Assembly (NCBI GenBank): GCA_033813475.1
Contig: JAPXRP010000019.1
Location: 1-37,558 of the forward strand
Direction of reading: 5' to 3'
DNA length: 37,558 nt
From: JAAYBR01 sp033813475
GTDB lineage: Bacteria; Hydrogenedentota; Hydrogenedentia; Hydrogenedentales; CAITNO01
The notes below the pieces were generated by a model. That model was given only the letters and a program-made list of their open reading frames with translations, had not been told where the DNA came from and made no database searches. Position numbers and translations under genes: made by a program. Shown in pieces: positions 25,056 through 30,566 of the stretch; the first letter of the stretch is position 1; the number at the start of each line of letters is the position of its first letter.

Positions 25056-25708
25056 GGCGCTGGTATCTGCTGGGGTTTGCCGCCGGACTTGCCGTCGTCG
25101 GCGGCTGGTTTCTGCTCCGCAGCCTTGCGGGCGGATTCAGCACCGTCACGGACACCGCCGTCCGCTTCAGCGAGGGGGAAATGAAGGACACGGCGGTGAG
25201 GCCGCCAGCCGCGCCCGCGGGCCCGGTGGCGCCGCCGCCCGCCGCCGTTGCGCCGCCCGCTGCCCCCGCACCGCCTCCCGCGTCACCGGAACCCTTCACC
25301 CTCTCCACGGAGATCATGCTGGAGTTTGGCGGGGACGGCGCGCCGTTCACGCCGGGACAGCCCGCGGACATCACGGTGCTCATGGAATATGCCGGCGAGG
25401 GGCCCGTCACCGCCCTGGGCCTGATGCAGGACCTCCCGCCGGGATGGGCCTACGGGGACGTTGTCGGCGGAGACCGCCCCGTGGTCGCCCCGAAACCCGG
25501 CACGCGCGGCGAGATCACCTTCGCCTGGATTCAGCCCCCCGCGTTCCCCGTCTCCTTCACCTTCCGCGCCGTGCCCGACGCGGCGGCGGCGGCCCCCGCG
25601 CCCCTGCGCGCCCAGGCGGTCTTCCGCAAGACGGGCGGCGAACTCCGCAGCGCGCCCGCGGAAACGGTGATGCAGCCCGCAACGGCGGCGGCCCCGTCCG
25701 CAAACTGA
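25052..25708 (+). CDS. Signal-anchor protein with Pro/Ala linker and beta-sandwich domain
   Basis: An unrecognised 218-residue protein. Residues about 5-25 form a hydrophobic anchor (WYLLGFAAGLAVVGGWFLL). A Pro/Ala-rich spacer spans about 50-85. The last part (about 88-205) has alternating hydrophobic strands such as ADITVLMEYAGEG, ALGLMQDLPPGWAYGDVVGG and FPVSFTFRAVPDA, suggesting an Ig-like or DUF11-type fold outside the membrane. AAGGAAAGG precedes the ATG, which overlaps the DUF502 gene by four bases. It is probably the last gene of the aroA unit and converges with the dipeptidase gene after 8 bases. No catalytic motif is seen. Confidence 0.7.
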   Translation: MRRWYLLGFAAGLAVVGGWFLLRSLAGGFSTVTDTAVRFSEGEMKDTAVRPPAAPAGPVAPPPAAVAPPAAPAPPPASPEPFTLSTEIMLEFGGDGAPFTPGQPADITVLMEYAGEGPVTALGLMQDLPPGWAYGDVVGGDRPVVAPKPGTRGEITFAWIQPPAFPVSFTFRAVPDAAAAAPAPLRAQAVFRKTGGELRSAPAETVMQPATAAAPSAN

Positions 25709-25716
25709 CCCGGAAC

Positions 25717-26901
25717 TCAGCCCGCCGGGGCTTCCTCTGCGGCCTTTTTCGCCGCGCGGGCAGGCGCGTCCCAGCCGCTTTTCAGCGCGCGCAGCACGTT
25801 TTCGGACAGGAACTTGGACACCTGCGCCTCGCTGAACCGGCGCAGCAGCGCGTCGCGCACGCGCTTGTAGTCCCGCGGCGACTTGAAGTCCTGCGGCGGC
25901 CCCGTGAACCCGTCAAAATCCGACCCGAAGGCGACCACGTCCTCGCCGCCCTTGTCCACCATGTGCTCCACGATCTTGACGATGATGTCCACGCAGTCGC
26001 GCTTCTCCGGCTTCGTCAGGAAGTACCCCATGGCGATGATGCCGATGACCCCGCCCGTGTCCGCGATGGCCCGGATTTCCTCGTCCGTGGGGTTCATGGG
26101 CTCCGGACAGAAGGCGTGGATGCCCACATGCGACATGACCACGGGGCGTTTCTTCGGGTGCGCCGCCACGCGCGCCACGATCTCCGCGCGCGCCTTCGGC
26201 GTCGCGTGGCACATGTCCACCATCATCCCCAGGTCGCACATCCGGTCCACCACGTCCCGGCCGAAATCCGTCAGGCCCGTGTCCATCTTGATTTCCTGCG
26301 TGAAGCACCCGATGGGCTTCAGGAACGACACCCCGCCGAAGGAGTCCACGTTCCAGCACGACTCGTTCGGGTAGAGGTGCGGGACGATCAGGTGGCACAC
26401 GCCCCGCGCGTGGAGACGGTCGAGGGTTTCCAGATTTCCCCCCAGCGAGTGCCCGCCCTCCACCGAGTGCAGCACCGCGATCTTCCCCGACGCCATGATC
26501 CGGTCCAGGTCCCCGTGGCTCAGGGCGATCTCCATCACCGGGCCCCGCTCCGCGTTCACCCGGTCCACCAGCGCCTCAAAGTGGTCCATGCACTCGAAAG
26601 TCAGGTCCACCGGGTCCCCCGCAAAGACATGGTCCACCCGGGACGACAACTTGCGGACGCCGCGCAGGGGCCAGCAGTCCGACAGGAACTCCTTCTCCAC
26701 GATGTAATGCGCGCAGAAAAAGGCCTTGACCCCCCCGGCGATCAGGGCGTCCAGATCCGTCCGCAGGGTCAGCGGGAAAAAGAACCCCGGCGGGTGGTGC
26801 CGCTTCAGGAAATCCTTCCCCATCATGAAGGTCTTCAGCGCGGGATGCATGTGCATGTCCACCACGCCCAGCCGCACATCCGCCAGGGGACCGCGTTCCA
26901 T
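25717..26901 (-). CDS. Peptidase family M19 (membrane dipeptidase-like)
   Basis: A 394-residue protein of the renal dipeptidase family, an amidohydrolase-fold metallopeptidase that cleaves dipeptides, often with D-amino acids. Signatures are VVDMHMHPA (residues 13-21), VLHSVEGGHSLGGNLETL with the bridging Glu, MVDMCHATPKARAEIV with a metal His, VMSHVG, and VAFGSDFDGFTGPP near the end. In the first motif the family's usual HxD is HxH here, a variant that may mark a subgroup. There is no signal peptide, so it is probably cytoplasmic in spite of the family name. AAGGAG lies 7 bases before the ATG. It stands alone between convergent and divergent neighbours. Confidence 0.9.
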   Translation of the reverse strand: MERGPLADVRLGVVDMHMHPALKTFMMGKDFLKRHHPPGFFFPLTLRTDLDALIAGGVKAFFCAHYIVEKEFLSDCWPLRGVRKLSSRVDHVFAGDPVDLTFECMDHFEALVDRVNAERGPVMEIALSHGDLDRIMASGKIAVLHSVEGGHSLGGNLETLDRLHARGVCHLIVPHLYPNESCWNVDSFGGVSFLKPIGCFTQEIKMDTGLTDFGRDVVDRMCDLGMMVDMCHATPKARAEIVARVAAHPKKRPVVMSHVGIHAFCPEPMNPTDEEIRAIADTGGVIGIIAMGYFLTKPEKRDCVDIIVKIVEHMVDKGGEDVVAFGSDFDGFTGPPQDFKSPRDYKRVRDALLRRFSEAQVSKFLSENVLRALKSGWDAPARAAKKAAEEAPAG

Positions 26902-27050
26902 GCCTGTGCTCCTTGTGTTTCCAACCCGAAACCTGCCCCATTGTACGCGTCGGACAGCCCCTAAAAAAAGGTTTTCCGGTGCCTACTGCACAGCCAAGAC
27001 AACCTGTTTGGGGGCATGTGCACGCGCCGACTTGGGAGGAAACGTCAGTA

Positions 27051-27080
27051 TTGAATTTGCAACCTATCGGATGATAGGAT
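27051..27080 (+). promoter_or_regulatory. Candidate promoter overlapped by a small palindrome
   Basis: TTGAAT (27051-27056) and TAGGAT (27075-27080), 18 bases apart, each match four of six positions of the consensus. A palindrome CCTATC-GGAT-GATAGG (27063-27078) overlaps the -10 and could be a repressor site or a leader hairpin. The ATG is at 27113 with AGGAG 7 bases upstream. Confidence 0.35.
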
Positions 27081-27112
27081 CAGTCTTGGCATCGAGAAAC
27101 AGGAGACGTTAA

Positions 27113-28696
27113 ATGAAAACAGTGCTGGGCTCAATCGTGGAGATTGGATTTTTAGTGGCAGTCGTTGGAGGGCTTGTGGCAGAGGCAGACGAGGTCAGTG
27201 CCAATATGTCACGTCCACAAGAGATCGTGACTGAAGCGGTCCCTCAGATCGTGTCGTCCACCGAGGCGGGCACGGCGACCGGCGCGCCGCGCTCGGCCGA
27301 GAGCGGGACTTGGGAAGGGACATATGTCTATGAAGAGTTCGCACCCCCGAATCAAGGGTGGAATTACGAACTCATTGTCTCTAAGAAAGATAAGGAATAT
27401 ACGGCACAGCTAAATATAGATGGGTTCCAGACCATGAGACGCCTAGTATGCGATGGAGTGGTAGACGGTTCACGGTTACTCTTGAAGTTTTCGTCGTATG
27501 GGCCCGATGATTCTCATTATAGTGAAGATTTTACCACTGGCCAACTGTTGGTAATGCTTGAGAAATTGCCTAATACTGATCTACTGACCTACTGGAAGGA
27601 ATTGACCCCTCAGTTAGAAATGAAGCAATCCAGCGACAATCGCTATTTTACCTACAACGTCGGTCAACATAGCCAGCGTCGTGAAGAATCGGTATCAAAA
27701 GACGAAACGCAGAAGAGTACCGAGAATATTCAAGAGAGAGATTCTCGTTTTTCTGGTACGTGGTCTGGAAGCGACGGAAATTTCTTTTTGAATCTAATGC
27801 TTATCCAAGAAAATGACAATATCAATGGAATACATTCTTGCGGTGACCATGAAGGGATAACAATTGATGGGCCAGAAGCTGATGAAGGTGCAATAACAGT
27901 CAGTGGAAAAATTGCAGGTGACACGGCCAGTATTGAGATAAAAGTTGGTTATAATATGCAGAAAATGGTCACGGGAACCATAACATATCAAAAAGATGGT
28001 TTGCTTTGGGAAATGAAAGATAATGCGCCGGATTTCAATGTTATACCCAATACAATATATTTATTTCGGGTGCAGAAAAATGAGGGGAATCGAATTGAGG
28101 AGTCGGTAAAAGAAGAACAAGTTATTAATAACGTTTATGATAATAATTCAACAAATAGTGCATTGGCGAAGAAAGGTGTAGTAAATGGTGTGCTATATTT
28201 CAAGGGCCTCTATCTTGGGATGCCACTTGAAGATGCCGCCAATGTGCTTGAGCGTCTTGGGATGAATCCGGATCGCGATCCGAGCACAGGAAAATATGCC
28301 ATCACCAAAATGCCTCTTGCAGAGGGCGTTATTCGGGTGTCCCATTCTCCTTTCCCAAATAAGTCGATCAAATCTTGGCAGGTGGGCGCGTTAGATAATG
28401 ATAATCCGATAGTGATAGGATTTCAGTTTTACGCGCAATCTACTGTAGATTTATTTGATATTGGGGATATGAGCGCATCAGAATTTGCAGAGATGTTCTG
28501 TGAGTCGTATGGAATTCCTAGGCTAGAGCCATACGAAGGAGATGTTGATCCACTCACTGCCGTATTGGATGGAGGTAACATGAAGCAAGGCGGCATATAT
28601 CGCGATCGTGTGAACGGATGGGAATTGATTATATTTGACGATAAAGAACTTAGAGTCAGTATGATAAAGAAGCTGACTGAAACGAAATTCGATTGA
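27113..28696 (+). CDS. Exported protein with DUF5991-like domain, AT-rich island
   Basis: A 527-residue protein with an N-terminal hydrophobic export signal (about residues 6-23, IVEIGFLVAVVGGLVAEA). Residues 65-155 contain GTWEGTYVYEEF, YELIVSKKDKEYTAQLNIDGF and a following strand pattern; this resembles DUF5991. A second, related sandwich (GTWSGSDGNFFLNLML, about 208-325) suggests duplication of a lipocalin-like unit. The last 170 residues start with YFKGLYLGMPLEDAANVLERL, a compact alpha/beta domain that I cannot name. The function is unknown. The gene is AT-rich (28081-28140 is 21/60 GC) in a GC-rich chromosome, apart from a GC-rich patch at about 27245-27310 just after the signal region. 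It precedes the SUMF1-fold gene by 70 bases on the same strand. Confidence 0.75.
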   Translation: MKTVLGSIVEIGFLVAVVGGLVAEADEVSANMSRPQEIVTEAVPQIVSSTEAGTATGAPRSAESGTWEGTYVYEEFAPPNQGWNYELIVSKKDKEYTAQLNIDGFQTMRRLVCDGVVDGSRLLLKFSSYGPDDSHYSEDFTTGQLLVMLEKLPNTDLLTYWKELTPQLEMKQSSDNRYFTYNVGQHSQRREESVSKDETQKSTENIQERDSRFSGTWSGSDGNFFLNLMLIQENDNINGIHSCGDHEGITIDGPEADEGAITVSGKIAGDTASIEIKVGYNMQKMVTGTITYQKDGLLWEMKDNAPDFNVIPNTIYLFRVQKNEGNRIEESVKEEQVINNVYDNNSTNSALAKKGVVNGVLYFKGLYLGMPLEDAANVLERLGMNPDRDPSTGKYAITKMPLAEGVIRVSHSPFPNKSIKSWQVGALDNDNPIVIGFQFYAQSTVDLFDIGDMSASEFAEMFCESYGIPRLEPYEGDVDPLTAVLDGGNMKQGGIYRDRVNGWELIIFDDKELRVSMIKKLTETKFD

Positions 28697-28766
28697 AAGA
28701 AGGTTTTTGGCGGCTTGTATATTGTGAAAGAAAAACAGAAACAGCATAAAAGTGGAGGATTGAAGA

Positions 28767-29807
28767 ATGGAGCGGTTTATTAATTTCTCGGCTGGACATG
28801 CAATAAGTCTTCTTTTGTCTTCCCTCATTGCTGTGGGTGTTTTTGGATGTTATTGCCCTGGTGTGACAATTGAGAAAGGAGAAATGGTGTACGTCCCGGA
28901 AGGGGACTTTGTGATGGGTCGTACTGATTATGGTGACGACTTGAGCTTTGGCAATAGCGAGGAAATCCCTCGGCATATTGTATCTCTATCTTCTTATCAA
29001 ATTGGAAAGTACTTAGTTACAAACGCGCAGTTCGTGGAAGCTTTAAATTGGGCTTTATGTAAAGGATATTTAGTAAGTTCTAGTGGGGGGGGAGTGACGA
29101 ATGGAGACGTATATACTTATGGGAAGGCTATCTTTCAGGTCATTGAATCAAATGATGTGCTGCGTAAGATATCGTTCAACGGGCGGTTTTTCGCTGTTGA
29201 ATCGCCCGGCGGGATTTCACGAGAAAATCATCCTTTGGTTGGAGTTTCTTGGTATGGTGCAGCGGCTTTTTGTAATTGGGCGAGCGAGGCGCATGGATTT
29301 GTTCCTTGTTATGACCTGAATACATGGCAGCTTCTTACCCCTCTACCGGATGGATACCGACTGCCAACAGAGGCAGAGTGGGAGCGTGCCGCCGCTTGGG
29401 ATGATAATTTACAGAAGCACTGGATCTATGGGTATATGGGCGACGAATTTGATGAAATGAGATGCAGCTGTAATATGGGATTGGCTTATAACCCGCTGCA
29501 GTTATATGAAATGCCATATACAACGCCAGTTGGTTACTACAATGGTGCGAATGGCACAGTCGATAGCCCTAGTCCCGTGGGCTGCTATGATATGAGTGGA
29601 AATGTAGGGCAGTGGTGCCATGACTGGTTTGGACGGTATGATGAGTTTTCGAATGTCGATCCCTTTGGACCATCAAGCGGATTTCGACATTGTTCACGAG
29701 GCGGAAGTTGGGCCGATGGTTACATGATGTGCCGAACGGCCTCTCGCATTGGTACTATGGCGGGGGGAGGCATGGGGTTGCGAATTGCGAGGCATGTGAC
29801 GCAGTGA
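28767..29807 (+). CDS. SUMF1/FGE-fold lipoprotein, probably not a true sulfatase activator
   Basis: A 346-residue exported protein. The N-terminus is a signal peptide ending VGVFGC, a plausible lipobox (Cys28). Typical FGE-fold blocks are MVYVPEGDFVMGRTDYGDD, YQIGKYLVTNAQFVEALNW, HPLVGVSWYGAAAFCNWAS, GYRLPTEAEWERAAAW, YDMSGNVGQWCHDWFGRY and RGGSWADGYMMCRTASR near the C-terminus. True formylglycine-generating enzymes carry a pair of cysteines after GGSW; here only the second position (MCRTASR) is present, so sulfatase activation is doubtful. GGAGG lies 8 bases before the ATG. It is as AT-rich as the preceding gene, and both were probably gained together. No sulfatase gene is in the window. Confidence 0.85.
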   Translation: MERFINFSAGHAISLLLSSLIAVGVFGCYCPGVTIEKGEMVYVPEGDFVMGRTDYGDDLSFGNSEEIPRHIVSLSSYQIGKYLVTNAQFVEALNWALCKGYLVSSSGGGVTNGDVYTYGKAIFQVIESNDVLRKISFNGRFFAVESPGGISRENHPLVGVSWYGAAAFCNWASEAHGFVPCYDLNTWQLLTPLPDGYRLPTEAEWERAAAWDDNLQKHWIYGYMGDEFDEMRCSCNMGLAYNPLQLYEMPYTTPVGYYNGANGTVDSPSPVGCYDMSGNVGQWCHDWFGRYDEFSNVDPFGPSSGFRHCSRGGSWADGYMMCRTASRIGTMAGGGMGLRIARHVTQ

Positions 29808-29916
29808 GCAGAAAATATTCAAGATATATTTTATAGATCAGCTATATTTTATCTTTGGTAGGTGATTGGCGAACGAGGGCTTGAACCAGTTTTTTTGTCC
29901 ACTGATGGGGAGAGGG

Positions 29917-30027
29917 TGGCCGGTGTCGGGGACGGTGAATCCGGAAACGCTGGAGATGGACGGAAACAAGTCGGTCGGCGCGGTCTACGCGAAGGACGGC
30001 CACACGCTCACCGTCGCCTACGACGGG
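29917..30027 (+). pseudogene. Remnant of an InlB-type bacterial repeat domain
   Basis: Translated on the plus strand this gives WPVSGTVNPETLEMDGNKS, then VGAVYAKDGHTLTVAYDG. That is the pattern of the divergent InlB B-repeat / 'bacterial repeat' domain (NP-x-T-x-x-MDG-x-K-x-V-x-A-V-[FY]), common in long surface proteins. Here only one unit survives, without start, signal or C-terminal context. It is GC-rich, so it belongs to the resident genome and was probably cut off by the insertion of the AT-rich genes or by another deletion. Confidence 0.55.
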
Positions 30028-30138
30028 CATGAAGGGGTGGTGGCGGCGGCGGGCACGAGATGGTGTCGCTGCGCTGCTAAGAAAGTGCCGAGGTTACCGG
30101 GATGGACGACATCGTGGGGCGCGGCGGTGCCTTCCTTT

Positions 30139-30255
30139 GGAGTGCGGCGGCAACGACGCCGCTTTGGTTTTCCGGGAAAGGGCCGCCAGGAGGGGCGTGG
30201 CAGGATTCGTCGCCTGGGAAAGCGGTGTCGCCGCTGCGCTCTGCCACCGCACTCC
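30139..30255. repeat. Pair of inverted REP-like palindromes
   Basis: GGAGTGCGGCGGC at 30139-30151 is matched in inverse orientation by 30243-30255 (12 of 13 bases). Each half also folds on itself: GCGGCG...CGCCGCTTT on the left and, read on the minus strand, GCGGTG...CACCGCTTTCC on the right. The differing loops with compensating stem changes suggest two diverged copies of one dispersed palindromic unit. A degenerate third copy may lie at 30061-30080. Confidence 0.6.
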
Positions 30256-30384
30256 ACATAACAGCCGGGCCTGCCAAAAACGGCGGGGCTCGCCATGACG
30301 CGGTTGCCGCTGCGGGAACGGAGGGACCTCGGCTGGCGGGATGCCGACGGGACGGAAGGGACCTGCGGGTTGCGCTTCCGTACC

Positions 30385-30401
30385 GCCGGCGTCCCGCCGG
30401 C
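30385..30401. repeat. Short GC palindrome
   Basis: GCCGGCG-TCC-CGCCGGC forms a 7-bp stem with a 3-base loop, followed by CTTGTCTTT on the plus strand. It could be a REP-like unit or a weak terminator; there is no intact gene upstream to terminate. Confidence 0.4.
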
Positions 30402-30488
30402 CTTGTCTTTGGGGGGGGTTGCTATCCCTTCGGTCGCCCTCGTGGGGACGCACGGTTTCTGGTGCAATGATCTTCCCGCGCGAGGCGC

Positions 30489-30517
30489 TTGACAACTGAA
30501 AGGATTTTCAGTATACT
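30489..30517 (+). promoter_or_regulatory. Near-consensus sigma-70 promoter of the helicase gene
   Basis: TTGACA (30489-30494), exactly 17 bases, then TATACT (30512-30517): the -35 is a perfect match and the -10 matches five of six. It is by far the strongest promoter in the window. Transcription should begin near 30524, leaving a leader of about 43 bases before the ATG at 30567. Confidence 0.8.
30495..30512. promoter_or_regulatory. Palindromic operator candidate in the promoter spacer
   Basis: ACTGAAA-GGAT-TTTCAGT is a perfect 7-bp inverted repeat with a 4-base centre. It fills the spacer between -35 and -10 and touches the first base of the -10. This is the classic place for a repressor that blocks RNA polymerase. 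It is not the E. coli LexA box (CTGT-N8-ACAG), but a lineage-specific LexA or autoregulation through the protein's own winged helix would both fit. Confidence 0.55.
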
Positions 30518-30566
30518 ACTCTCAGGTCCCCGCCACGAGACGCGGGCGGCTCCGGAGGATGATGCA

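Larger units (their letters stand above)
29808..30488. other. Gene-poor junction between AT-rich island and helicase gene
   Basis: This stretch of 681 bases has no intact gene. Its first 60 bases are still AT-rich and include a weak hairpin (TATAG-N5-CTATA, 29832-29846) followed by TTTTATCTTT that may end the SUMF1-fold gene. Composition jumps to GC-rich at about 29865. From there it holds a decayed repeat-protein fragment (29917-30027), a REP-like inverted pair (30139-30255) and another palindrome (30385-30401). Several overlapping open frames here are products of GC bias. Confidence 0.6.

Noticed and set aside
25717..26901. Reading the dipeptidase HxH motif as a broken active site
   Set aside because: The other metal motifs are intact and an HxH variant can be a subgroup trait, so I do not call it a pseudogene.
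28523..28976. Minus-strand frames in the AT-rich island
   Set aside because: They overlap the ends of two well-supported plus-strand genes and resemble nothing.
30028..30488. Several overlapping open frames of 60-150 codons on both strands
   Set aside because: They lie in palindrome-rich non-coding debris and code for Arg/Pro/Ala-rich nonsense.
30489..30566. An upstream start for the helicase gene
   Set aside because: The extension would begin inside the -35 box and run through the promoter; GGAGG supports the ATG at 30567.
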